64,000 nt of DNA, from NCBI RefSeq assembly GCF_016429015.1, contig NZ_JAELTU010000017.1, forward strand, positions 1 to 64,000, read 5' to 3'. The notes beneath the pieces are model-generated. The model saw only the letters and a list, made by a program, of their open reading frames with translations. It was not told the origin of the DNA and did no database searches. Source of the DNA: Rhizobium sp. ASV20 (GTDB taxonomy: Bacteria; Pseudomonadota; Alphaproteobacteria; Rhizobiales; Rhizobiaceae). Made by a program: the position numbers and the translations under genes. Every line of letters starts with the position of its first letter. Within the stretch, counting starts at the first letter, position 1. Of this stretch, positions 8,206-16,159 are shown piece by piece.

Positions 8206-10986
8206 TCACTCCGTCGCTTTCTTCCGCGTGAGGATCTTCTGGTAGAACAGGCCGATGCCGATCAGGACGGCGCCGAGGCCGATGAAGGAGAGGGCGCGCA
8301 GGAAGCCTTCCAGGTTTGCCATATCGATGAGAAAGGCCTTGACGACGGCGATGAAGACCAGCACCGCGGAGGCGATGCGCAGGCTCCGCGCTTCGAACCG
8401 CGCACCAAGCCCAAGAAGGGCGATGCCGATCAGCAACCAGACAAAGGAGTAGGAATAAAGCTCGCCCTGGATGAAGTCGTTCCAGAAGGGAATGTATTCC
8501 CCCTGCCAGAAGCGGCGCACCGTCAGCGTTGCCCAGGCAAAGGCCATCACGGCTCCGGCAACGGCCAGCATGGCGACATAGGGCGGAGGCCGCCGGTTTC
8601 GTGCCAGAAGCGCCAACCCGCCATAGGCGATGGCAGGGAGAAGATAGCCGAGGAGCAGCAGGTTGAACAACGGGATCCGGCCGGTGCTCTCGCCCGTTAT
8701 AAACGGGTTCAGTCCCAGCAGATGCAGCGTCAGGATCATGATGACCGATAGCGTGCCGAGCGCCATGCTGCCGTAACGGAAGACAGGGCTTGCGGCGCTA
8801 AGGTCCAGGGCCATCAGCGTCGCGGAAGCGCCGATCGCGAGCAGCGTGTAGATCGACTGTTCGCCGAGTGTCGGAACGGCATCGTTCAGGACGCCACCGT
8901 TCATGGCATGACGCACCAGGATGGCGATCGTCAGCAAAACGAGGAACGACGCCAACGCCTGCAGCGCGCTGCGCAGACGGATGTTGGGATAGCGGCGGAC
9001 CATAAAGGCAGCCACGGCTGCAAGCGCCGCGGGAATGCCATAGCCAGCCAGCAGCATATTGAAGACCGGTGTGGTCCCAAGTTCGGACGGGTCGACGATG
9101 GTCGGCTGCCAGGCGATGCGCGCCATGGCGACGATCAAGGCTGCGACCATTGTCCAGGGCAAGACCGGCCAGTCGCGCGCCCGCCCGATGAGCAGGTAGG
9201 CGATGCCGAGAACCGGCAGCAGCATGGTCGGAACCGCGTGATGCGTAAGCATATGCAAGGCAAATACTGCGGCCGCGAAAGAGCCGGCCGCGAGAATGTT
9301 GGTCGGGAGGTTCCATCCGTCGTCTGAGCGGCGATATTGCCATTCGGCAAGCGCCAGCAGTGCGACAGCAAGCCCGATGCCGTAGAGACCATGCAGCCAG
9401 TCGAGCACCCAGTTGCCGAAATTGATAAAGCTGATCGTCGCAATCGCGAGCGGTACGATGACCATAATGCCACCCCACAGCGCTGCGAAGGGTTTTTCGC
9501 CTTCCGCAAAGCGCCGTAGAAAGAAGGTGCCGATCAGCACGAAGATTGCACCGAGGCCGAGCGATTCGTAGATCACCATGACTTGCATGCGCGCCAGCGC
9601 ATCGACGATGCTGGGATCGAGACCATAGATCCAGTTCGTCAGCAGGCCGGATATACCCAAGATACCGGTGATGGCGGAGAGGATCGCCGCCCAGGCCGCG
9701 TGCGACCGGCCGGCGCCAAAGGCGGCTACCGCTGCAATGATCGCCCCGAACATGAACACGGCATCGACGATGGGATAGCCGTAGAGAAGACTGTAACCCA
9801 GCAGGCTAAGCGAGACCGCAAGGGCGCCGATTGTCGCCGTCAATGTCAGGCCCAGTGGCGGTCGGGCGAGAAACGCGCCCCAGCCGTCAGAGCTGCGAAG
9901 TGGCGACGAGCTGGTTTCCGCTTCCGGTTCGATGGCTATTTCGTCTGGTTTCTCGGCTGTCTCGACAGCCCGATAGCGTCCCGGCCAGAGGAATATCGTC
10001 CCGCCGATCATGGCCAGCATCGAAAGCGTCACCGGCGTGAAATCCACAACCGGGCTGTTGGAGATATAGAGCAGGGGCCAGATGCTGAGTAAAGCGTTGG
10101 CAAGTGACGGCGCGACCAGCCAGCGGCGCAGCCGCGATGCAAGCAGCGTTGCGACCCATGTCAGGACGAGATAGCCGAAGAGGATCCAGGGCCGCGGCGC
10201 CGTCGATGCGATCAAGGCAGGGGTGACCATCGAAGCGAGCAGGCCAAGCCCCGCCAGCGCCTGTCCATGCAACAAGGACAGCGCCAGGGTGGCGAGGGAG
10301 ATCAGGGCGAGCAGAACGAAGGCTGTGGCCGGCCCTATAAAGCCGTAGATACCATGCGCCGCATAGGTCGAGCCGAACAGCGCGACGACACCTGCTGCCG
10401 TCAGCACCCCAGGCACCATCGCATTCTGGAAAGCATTGTCGAGAACCGGCTGGGAGCGGCGTCGAATGACCTCGCCCGCAGCAAGGAGGATCAGGCCGAA
10501 GATTGCCGCAAGCACAAGCCGGACGCCCGGGCTGAGCAGCCCGCTCTCGATCGAGTATTTGACCATGAATATGCCGCCGAAGGCGAGCGCGATACCACCG
10601 ACCCAGACGGCCCAGCGCGCGCCGATCGTGCTTTCCAGGCTTTCTCTCGGCTTCGTCGTTTCCGTCGTTGTGATCTCGGGACCGCCATCGGTGAACGTGT
10701 CGATGCTCTCGCGAGCCGCTAAGGCCGGTTCTTCGATGTCTTCCGTGGAGGAGGCTTCGATCACGGCTTCGCTTGCAGGGGTCTGCTCGGGTCCTGTCGG
10801 CAGCGGCGCAACATCATGTTGCGTTTCCACCGTCGCAATCGATTCGGATAGGTCTGCGGGGAGCACCTTGCCGGCAATGGCCTTTTGCAGCTCCTGCACG
10901 CGAATCTCTAGGCGCTTGATCCGTTGGTTGTATCCAAGCAGTATGAAAATGCCGGCGATTACGACGACAAGCGGCAGCAGTTCCAT
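8206..10986 (-). CDS. DUF2339 polytopic membrane protein
   Basis: A 926-residue protein. One helix near residues 4-19 is followed by a short coiled coil (QRIKRLEIRVQELQKAI), an acidic, low-complexity linker to about residue 115 and then an almost continuous series of hydrophobic helices to the C-terminus, probably more than twenty. This is the DUF2339 architecture; the family has no assigned activity and is found in the envelope of many Gram-negatives. The true start is ATG 10986 (a TTG precedes it). It leads the minus-strand cluster with the HD and MOSC genes. The strong GC bias leaves long empty frames on the opposite strand, which I do not regard as genes. Confidence 0.85.
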   Translation of the reverse strand: MELLPLVVVIAGIFILLGYNQRIKRLEIRVQELQKAIAGKVLPADLSESIATVETQHDVAPLPTGPEQTPASEAVIEASSTEDIEEPALAARESIDTFTDGGPEITTTETTKPRESLESTIGARWAVWVGGIALAFGGIFMVKYSIESGLLSPGVRLVLAAIFGLILLAAGEVIRRRSQPVLDNAFQNAMVPGVLTAAGVVALFGSTYAAHGIYGFIGPATAFVLLALISLATLALSLLHGQALAGLGLLASMVTPALIASTAPRPWILFGYLVLTWVATLLASRLRRWLVAPSLANALLSIWPLLYISNSPVVDFTPVTLSMLAMIGGTIFLWPGRYRAVETAEKPDEIAIEPEAETSSSPLRSSDGWGAFLARPPLGLTLTATIGALAVSLSLLGYSLLYGYPIVDAVFMFGAIIAAVAAFGAGRSHAAWAAILSAITGILGISGLLTNWIYGLDPSIVDALARMQVMVIYESLGLGAIFVLIGTFFLRRFAEGEKPFAALWGGIMVIVPLAIATISFINFGNWVLDWLHGLYGIGLAVALLALAEWQYRRSDDGWNLPTNILAAGSFAAAVFALHMLTHHAVPTMLLPVLGIAYLLIGRARDWPVLPWTMVAALIVAMARIAWQPTIVDPSELGTTPVFNMLLAGYGIPAALAAVAAFMVRRYPNIRLRSALQALASFLVLLTIAILVRHAMNGGVLNDAVPTLGEQSIYTLLAIGASATLMALDLSAASPVFRYGSMALGTLSVIMILTLHLLGLNPFITGESTGRIPLFNLLLLGYLLPAIAYGGLALLARNRRPPPYVAMLAVAGAVMAFAWATLTVRRFWQGEYIPFWNDFIQGELYSYSFVWLLIGIALLGLGARFEARSLRIASAVLVFIAVVKAFLIDMANLEGFLRALSFIGLGAVLIGIGLFYQKILTRKKATE

Positions 10987-11148
10987 CAAGGCCTCTCCGT
11001 GGGCAATCCCCCTTACAATATACCAATTGGCCTGAACGGTAAGGGTCGGCTGTCAAATTCACCCATGATTCCAGTGGATTATGTCGTGCGATCCGGTGGA
11101 GTGGTGCCGGGGAGATATTAGCTGGCCCGGATTTACCGTTTGAAAATT

Positions 11149-11167
11149 ATGGTTAATAGCCATTAAC
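11149..11167 (-). promoter_or_regulatory. CtrA-like box upstream of EF-hand gene 1
   Basis: Read on the minus strand the segment is gttaatggctattaaccat, which contains the CtrA half-site TTAACCAT and a second TTAA, but with a 6-bp instead of the canonical 7-bp gap. It sits 114 bp before the start codon at 11281. A matching box with the exact 7-bp gap is at the same relative place in front of the paralogous gene at 12507. Confidence 0.4.
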
Positions 11168-11280
11168 AATTCGTATTTACTGATAGAGCGAAGCAGCTTA
11201 TTAACGACCCATAGTTTCAACACGAATGTATTGCGTGCAAACGACGTCGCATGAGGCGGCTCCTTCCACAGGAGGTTTGT

Positions 11281-11619
11281 ATGTCCCATGTATCTTCCGT
11301 ATCCAACAGCTCCTACCCGTATCGCGGAACGCTTGCGCGTCTGGATGCCAACGGCGATGGCATGCTCAGCGGCGAAGAGCGCGAAGCTGGTCAGCGCCCC
11401 GGCATTCTGCAGGCGAACGCCAATAGCGGCACGTCGGATGGTTCCAACAACGCCCTGAGCAGCCTCATGGCCAAGCTCTTGCAAATGCCGAGTGCAGACA
11501 CGGCCTCTCAAGCCAAGCTGCCGGGGCATACTACGGCGTTCGATATGGATCTGATGTCGCCGATGGATGCCTATAGCAGTACCTATGGCCAATATGATGC
11601 CGATAGCATGGCGGCCTGA
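11281..11619 (+). CDS. small EF-hand protein 1
   Basis: A 112-residue protein starting at ATG 11281 after a perfect AGGAGG. It has one canonical EF-hand loop, LDANGDGMLSGEE (about residues 21-33), with D1, N3, D5 and E12 ligands. The rest is low-complexity and polar, ending in STYGQYDADSMAA. The N-terminus (MSHVSSV) and the C-terminal TYGQYDAD are shared with the larger EF-hand protein at 12507, so the two are paralogues. There is no N-terminal signal peptide. Rhizobial calsymin is a known signal-less secreted EF-hand protein, but homology to it is not shown here. Function unknown. Confidence 0.8.
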   Translation: MSHVSSVSNSSYPYRGTLARLDANGDGMLSGEEREAGQRPGILQANANSGTSDGSNNALSSLMAKLLQMPSADTASQAKLPGHTTAFDMDLMSPMDAYSSTYGQYDADSMAA

Positions 11620-11649
11620 TAATAGCCGCTTTCATCTGATTGTTTTGAG

Positions 11650-11684
11650 CGGCCTGCCGGATGACGGCAGGCCGTTTTATTTGT
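11650..11684 (+). terminator. intrinsic terminator after EF-hand gene 1
   Basis: A 10-bp perfect stem (cggcctgccg at 11650-11659 and cggcaggccg at 11665-11674) with a 5-nt loop is followed by ttttatttgttt. It ends transcription 31 bp after the stop codon and separates the EF-hand gene from sodC. Confidence 0.85.
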
Positions 11685-11710
11685 TTGATGCAATTCACTT
11701 TCTTGTCTGC

Positions 11711-11735
11711 GGAACACTCGTGTCCGCAATGCGTT
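11711..11735 (+). promoter_or_regulatory. sigma-EcfG (general stress response) promoter of sodC
   Basis: GGAAC at 11711-11715 and CGTT at 11732-11735 are separated by 16 bp, matching the alphaproteobacterial EcfG consensus GGAAC-N16/17-CGTT. The -10 element ends 31 bp before the sodC start codon, leaving a short leader with the GGGAG ribosome-binding site. It lies directly after the terminator of EF-hand gene 1, so sodC has its own promoter. Confidence 0.7.
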
Positions 11736-11766
11736 GGACAGCAACCACCAAAAGGGAGACCGTTCC

Positions 11767-12276
11767 ATGAGACGGACTATGATGATGGCTGCAATCTTGG
11801 CGATGGCTGCGGCCATGCCTGCTGCGGCCCAGAGCCAGCGAACGGCGACGGCCGATTTTGTCGGGCTTGACGGCAAACAGGCGGGGAGGGCAACCTTGAC
11901 CGAAGGCAGGTCGGGCGTGTTGATCGAGATGGAAGTCTCGGGGCTGCCGGCCAACCGCTGGGTCGCTTTTCACATCCACGAAAGCAGCAAGTGCGACCAT
12001 GCGCACGGCTTCGAATCCGCAGGCGGGCACTTCAATCCGACCAACGCGGAACACGGCTTCCTCGCTGCCAAGGGACCGCACGCCGGCGACATGCCAAACC
12101 AGTATGTCGATCAGGATGGCAAGCTGCGGGCGCAGGTCTACAACGGTATGGTATCGCTGAACGGCAAGAATGGCATCCGAGGTCGGACGCTGATGATCCA
12201 CGCGGAGTCGGACGATTACCGCAGCCAGCCAGTCGGCGGTGCCGGCAAGCGTCTGGCGTGCGCCGTCATCCAGTAG
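11767..12276 (+). CDS. sodC: periplasmic Cu/Zn superoxide dismutase
   Basis: Converts superoxide to peroxide and oxygen in the periplasm. The 169-residue precursor starts at ATG 11767 (GGGAG 9 nt upstream) with a signal peptide ending near AAAQS (about residues 1-23). Metal and disulfide residues are present: FHIHESSKC (Cu ligands and first Cys), GGHFNP, GPHAGDMPN (Zn ligands), IHAESDD, and LACAVI with the second Cys. Length and motif order are typical of the bacterial family. An EcfG-type promoter sits just upstream, suggesting stationary-phase or stress induction. It is sandwiched between two EF-hand paralogues. Confidence 0.95.
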   Translation: MRRTMMMAAILAMAAAMPAAAQSQRTATADFVGLDGKQAGRATLTEGRSGVLIEMEVSGLPANRWVAFHIHESSKCDHAHGFESAGGHFNPTNAEHGFLAAKGPHAGDMPNQYVDQDGKLRAQVYNGMVSLNGKNGIRGRTLMIHAESDDYRSQPVGGAGKRLACAVIQ

Positions 12277-12382
12277 CGGCACCTGTAGGCGCGATTCGAA
12301 ACCTTGCGCCAGGCTGTGCCAAGCGTCGGTTGTCTTCAGCCGGCGCGTGCCCACCGGCAATATGATTCGATGCCTGTCAATT

Positions 12383-12402
12383 ATGGTTAATGATGCATTA
12401 AC
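12383..12402 (-). promoter_or_regulatory. CtrA box upstream of EF-hand gene 2
   Basis: On the minus strand the segment reads gttaatgcatcattaaccat, an exact TTAA-N7-TTAACCAT, the full CtrA consensus. It lies 105 bp before ATG 12507. The nearly identical box in front of the first EF-hand gene supports a shared regulation rather than chance. Confidence 0.55.
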
Positions 12403-12506
12403 AGCCATCTGACCCGATGGACCAAATCCACCTATCCTATGTGCGGTTTACTAAGCGTGCCGGGGGGCAGTCGAACACGCCAATGGCGTTTGCTTAGGAG
12501 ATTTGG

Positions 12507-13172
12507 ATGAGTGGCGTTTCTTCAATTGGAAGCAGCATGACGGCTGCCTCGTATAGTCCGCTTGATAAGAACCAGGACGGCGTTGTGGATGCTCAGGAAT
12601 TGCAGGAGGCCGCTCAGTCGGGCCTGCTGTCGGCGAGCATTCTTAACGATGAGGACAGTGACAGCAGCAGCGATCCAAGCGCCACGGACATTTTCTCCGG
12701 CAATCTGGCGTCGATGCTGCTGCAGATGCAGCAGGCGGGAGCCGGACAGTCGGACTCCTCGGCCTCAAGCGACGGCTCCTCGGACCAGTCGCCGATGGAT
12801 CAACTCTTCGCCAGCCTCGATACTGATCAGGATGGCAAGATCTCGCAGAAGGAGTTCGTTGCCGGTCGTCCGAAGGACATGAGCGAAAGCGACGCCGAGA
12901 ACCTCTTCGCCAGCATCGATGCGCAGGGTTCCGGCTCGGTGACGAAGGATCAGTTTGCCGAAGGTCTCGATGCGCTCAAGTCTTCCGACTCATCCGCTGC
13001 CGACATGCTGTCGTTGGAGCCGGCGTCGGGTGGCGCCAAGCCAAGCTCGGCTAAGACAGCCGAAGATGCGGCGTTCAATGCCTTTCTGACCGAGATGCAA
13101 GATCCGTCGAGCCTTTATCAGAATACCTACGGTCAGTACGACGCCGATCAGACGAGCAATGTTACAGCCTGA
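12507..13172 (+). CDS. EF-hand protein 2
   Basis: A 221-residue acidic, serine-rich protein with an AGGAGA ribosome-binding site. EF-hand loops: DKNQDGVVDAQE (about 20-31), DTDQDGKISQKE (about 105-116) and a degenerate DAQGSGSVTKDQ (about 137-148) lacking D5. Long Ser/Asp linkers separate them. It shares MSxVSS at the N-terminus and NTYGQYDAD near the C-terminus with the 112-residue paralogue at 11281. No signal peptide or membrane helix. Likely a calcium-binding protein, perhaps exported by a signal-less route; this is inference. A CtrA-type box lies 105 bp upstream. Confidence 0.82.
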   Translation: MSGVSSIGSSMTAASYSPLDKNQDGVVDAQELQEAAQSGLLSASILNDEDSDSSSDPSATDIFSGNLASMLLQMQQAGAGQSDSSASSDGSSDQSPMDQLFASLDTDQDGKISQKEFVAGRPKDMSESDAENLFASIDAQGSGSVTKDQFAEGLDALKSSDSSAADMLSLEPASGGAKPSSAKTAEDAAFNAFLTEMQDPSSLYQNTYGQYDADQTSNVTA

Positions 13173-13190
13173 GCCGTAGTCATCTTGTCC

Positions 13191-13226
13191 GACGAATGGA
13201 GGCTGCGAAGGCGGCTTCCATTCGTC
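13191..13226. terminator. convergent hairpin between EF-hand gene 2 and the Tyr phosphatase gene
   Basis: A 10-bp inverted repeat (gacgaatgga at 13191-13200 and tccattcgtc at 13217-13226) overlaps the stop codon of the minus-strand phosphatase gene. There is no strong U tract on either side, so it may act weakly in both directions. Confidence 0.4.
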
Positions 13227-13758
13227 ATTCAATGTCGCTCGACCCAGAAAGAGGCAGCACGAATGGCGCATTGCCATCGGCATCCGCGCCGCGGCCGATT
13301 TCCTTGACTGCCGCGACCAGCCTTCCGCTTCGCCCGAGCATATCGTCGCCGATCGCGACCAGTCGCGCATTCGGTGTCGCGAACGGCGACGCTGTGCGCA
13401 GACGGCGGACGAGAGCCAGTTCATCTTGCTCGGGATGAACGGTGAGCGCGGCAATCAGCGCTGCGGCCGGCGAGCGGGAAACGCCCATCCAGCAGTGGAT
13501 AAGCAGCGGCGCTGAGCGATCCCATGCGCCGGCGAAATCGAGGATGGCGCGAACATGTGCCTCCTGCGGGGCGATGAGATCGCCGGTACCCGCAAAGCTG
13601 ATATCGTTCATGCTCAGCAACAGATGCCGGTCCGCCTTGATCACGGCCGGCCGATGGAAATTCTGTTCCTTTGCCATGAGGCTGATCATCTCGCGCGCAC
13701 CATGGCGAACGGCCATCTCAGCGATACGGGCAAGCGGCGACACGACAATCGTCGTCAC
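13225..13758 (-). CDS. dual-specificity/tyrosine protein phosphatase family protein
   Basis: The 177-residue product contains the Cys-x5-Arg signature HCWMGVSRSPAAAL (catalytic Cys and Arg in the P-loop) and an upstream acidic region with MNDISFAGTGD that may supply the general acid. There is no signal peptide. Alphaproteobacterial relatives are annotated as tyrosine phosphatase family proteins of unknown target. It starts with GTG 13758 overlapping the stop of the HD gene by 4 bp (GTGA), so it is coupled to the ygfZ-HD pair upstream. Confidence 0.85.
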   Translation of the reverse strand: MTTIVVSPLARIAEMAVRHGAREMISLMAKEQNFHRPAVIKADRHLLLSMNDISFAGTGDLIAPQEAHVRAILDFAGAWDRSAPLLIHCWMGVSRSPAAALIAALTVHPEQDELALVRRLRTASPFATPNARLVAIGDDMLGRSGRLVAAVKEIGRGADADGNAPFVLPLSGSSDIE

Positions 13759-14372
13759 GCGCCGATCCTCATGTCCACACGTTCGGCTTCGATCTCTTCG
13801 AAGCGCTGCAGGAACATCCGTTGGGCTTCGGTCGCCGGCATCGGTTCGATCGGCAGCATTTCCCGCGTGATATCGCGGGGCTGCCCGAAGAACTTGCGCG
13901 CTTCTGCCGGCGTGAAGCCAGCAAGCAATGTCGCCTCAAAATAGGCCGAGACCGTATCCGCCCTCTTGATTCTGTCCTTCAGCTGCGGCGCGCAATGCGG
14001 TGGCAGGGCAAAACGGCGATAGATCGCCGCTTCCAGCCGCTTCTCCACATCCTTATAGCCGCCGCCGACGACGGATTTGAACGGCGAGATCATGTCGCCG
14101 ATCACATATTCCGGTGCGTCGTGCAGCAGAGCGGCCAGCCACTCGTCGGGGCTTGCCGGATTGAGGTGACGGAAGATAGCCTCTACGACAAGGCTGTGCT
14201 GCGCGACCGAGAAGGCGTGGTCGCCAGAGGTCTGGCCGTTCCAGCGGGCGACACGGGCAAGCCCGTGCGCAATGTCGCTGATCTCCACGTCGAGCGGCGA
14301 GGGATCCAGCAAGTCGAGCCGCCGCCCCGATAGCATACGCTGCCAGGCTCGCGGAGTTTTGGCCGAGCTCAT
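13755..14372 (-). CDS. HD family hydrolase, YfbR-like
   Basis: A 205-residue HD-domain protein. Metal ligands are visible in AQHSLVV, LLHDAPEYVIGDMISPFK and DRIKRADTVSAYFEA. The HDAPEyvigDmisP pattern is that of the YfbR/HDDC2 nucleotidase-like group, which removes phosphate from deoxynucleoside monophosphates; assignment of that activity here is by family. The start ATG 14372 overlaps the ygfZ stop (ATGA), and its own stop overlaps the phosphatase start, so three genes form one tightly coupled operon. Confidence 0.85.
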   Translation of the reverse strand: MSSAKTPRAWQRMLSGRRLDLLDPSPLDVEISDIAHGLARVARWNGQTSGDHAFSVAQHSLVVEAIFRHLNPASPDEWLAALLHDAPEYVIGDMISPFKSVVGGGYKDVEKRLEAAIYRRFALPPHCAPQLKDRIKRADTVSAYFEATLLAGFTPAEARKFFGQPRDITREMLPIEPMPATEAQRMFLQRFEEIEAERVDMRIGA

Positions 14373-15208
14373 GCCGAAGCCTCGTCAGCGGGCGCCGGGA
14401 AGGTGAGCCCGGACCAAGCGGGGAGGGACACCGAGACTTCGATGTCTCCAGCCAGAATAGGCGTTCCTGCTGCCATCGCTTCGCCGGCGCGATCGATACG
14501 GATAATGGCAAGACCCTTGTTGCCGTCGACCGATCCCAGCGAACCCATGGGCTTGCCACCGGCGATCAATTCCGTTCCGGAAGCCGGCAGATCGGCACTA
14601 CCCGCGACGATGACGACGCGCCTGCGCGTCGTGCCGCGATGATGCATGCGCGAAACCACCTCTTGGCCGATATAGCAGCCTTTGCGGAAACCGAGCCCGC
14701 CGTTGAGATCCATCAATACATCGTGCGGAAACGCATCCTGCAGCGCGAAATCGCGCTCGGAAACAGCGATGCCATTGGCAATGCGCAAGTCGTCGTAAAG
14801 CGCTCTGTCATCGTGGCCATGCTCGCCGGGGGTGCGAGTGAGCACAATACCGGCCTTGAGGAAACGGCTGTCGCGCGGGCCTTCGCCGGCCGCATCGCCC
14901 CAGGCAACCGTGACGCCTTCCAATTCAAGAGGGGTAAAATCGATCTTGGCGCGCAGACGGTAAAGGGTTAGCCGCTTCAGCAGGCCCTCCCGCTGCTCGG
15001 CATCGGTTTCGATCAGAAAGTCTGGCCCGTCCCTTCGGATCATGAAGTCGAACAGGATCTTGCCCTGCGGCGTCAGCAATGCGCCAGGGCGCACCTCGTC
15101 CGCTGCTAGCGAGACAAGGTCGGTGGTGATGAGATTGTGCAGGAAGGTTTCTGCTTCCGCACCAGCAACGCGGATGAAGGAACGATCTTTCAGGAATACG
15201 GCCGGCAT
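14369..15208 (-). CDS. ygfZ: folate-binding protein YgfZ (IBA57-like)
   Basis: A 279-residue tetrahydrofolate-binding protein related to aminomethyltransferase GcvT; family members assist maturation or repair of certain [4Fe-4S] enzymes. The diagnostic KGCYIGQE motif, with the redox-active Cys, is followed by VVSRMHHRG. I start at ATG 15208 (MPAVFLKDRSFIRVAG); the in-frame extension to 15244 is unlike the family. It is the first gene of the overlap-coupled ygfZ-HD-phosphatase operon. Confidence 0.92.
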   Translation of the reverse strand: MPAVFLKDRSFIRVAGAEAETFLHNLITTDLVSLAADEVRPGALLTPQGKILFDFMIRRDGPDFLIETDAEQREGLLKRLTLYRLRAKIDFTPLELEGVTVAWGDAAGEGPRDSRFLKAGIVLTRTPGEHGHDDRALYDDLRIANGIAVSERDFALQDAFPHDVLMDLNGGLGFRKGCYIGQEVVSRMHHRGTTRRRVVIVAGSADLPASGTELIAGGKPMGSLGSVDGNKGLAIIRIDRAGEAMAAGTPILAGDIEVSVSLPAWSGLTFPAPADEASA

Positions 15209-15384
15209 GATGAATCCGCTGATTTGGCCTAAAGAGCGTCGCAATCTTCCAGATCCGCCACTTACTCTTCAAGCTATTGATTTTGCGCATGTCGCTGGCA
15301 CAAACCGCCAGGCGGTTTCGCGCGACATGATTCACCAGTCAGAGGTAGGGCCTTCGGCGGGGAACCGCAAGTTCCCCTGCAAGA

Positions 15385-16143
15385 TCATTCGCCCGAGGTG
15401 AAGAATTTCCAGCGTCCGTCCGGCGTGATGCCGACGCGATAGAAATTGTAACCGCCGAACTCGAGCATGTCGGCGTAGTCGCCGGCCGTAACGATACGCA
15501 TCAGGTCGACCTTCTCCGGTGTGGAGAGCGTCTTGATGTCTTTCTGCGCGAAATAAGGCCAGACATACATTTCGTCCGGCGTCCCTTGGCCGACATGGGC
15601 AAAGCCTGTCGACATGATATCGAGCAGGATGGACAGGATTTCGATGCCGTCAGGGTCGCCCGAGAGATCGTGCAGAGTCTTGATCGGATCTTCGCCGGGG
15701 TCATCGGCGGTAACCTGGGTTTGCTTGAGGCCGCCGCCGACATTCATCAGCGGTCGCAGACGCTCAAGATCGCCCGATGCCGCAGCCTCGACGATCGCCG
15801 CACGGAGCTTCTTTACCGGCTCCGGCGCCTTGTCGATGTCGAAGAGGAACTCGACCGACTTGTTGGCAGCAGGAGCGTCGTTATTGCTCTGGCCAGCCTG
15901 CTTGTTGATCAGCGGCTCGGGTGCCGGCAGTGCGTTGTTGGCTGGCGCTTCCAGTGCCTGCTCGACGGGTTTTCCTGTCTTTTGCGGGCCTGAGGTGCCG
16001 TTGGCGCCTGGCAACTGAGCGGGAGGATTGAGCTCGGAGAAGGCGAGCGCCGGTAGCGGTAAGGCCGCGCTGCTCAAAAGCAATGTCGCAGCTGCAATAG
16101 AGGCAATGGAACAGCGGAACTCATTGCCTGGGAAAATACGCAT
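15385..16143 (-). CDS. exported hypothetical protein
   Basis: A 252-residue protein starting at ATG 16143, with a signal peptide (IASIAAATLLLSSAALPLPALAF, cleavage near residues 34-35), a Pro/Ala/Asn-rich linker (about 40-90) and a compact domain (about 95-252) with DGIEILSILLDIMSTGFAHVG and YVWPYFAQKDIKTLS. I recall similar exported proteins across Rhizobiales but no function. The linker suggests a periplasmic or outer-membrane-tethered protein; there is no lipobox cysteine. It lies 16 bp downstream of the small gene at 16160 on the same strand and may be co-transcribed with it. Confidence 0.75.
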   Translation of the reverse strand: MRIFPGNEFRCSIASIAAATLLLSSAALPLPALAFSELNPPAQLPGANGTSGPQKTGKPVEQALEAPANNALPAPEPLINKQAGQSNNDAPAANKSVEFLFDIDKAPEPVKKLRAAIVEAAASGDLERLRPLMNVGGGLKQTQVTADDPGEDPIKTLHDLSGDPDGIEILSILLDIMSTGFAHVGQGTPDEMYVWPYFAQKDIKTLSTPEKVDLMRIVTAGDYADMLEFGGYNFYRVGITPDGRWKFFTSGE

Positions 16144-16159
16144 CAGCAATCTCTGATTG

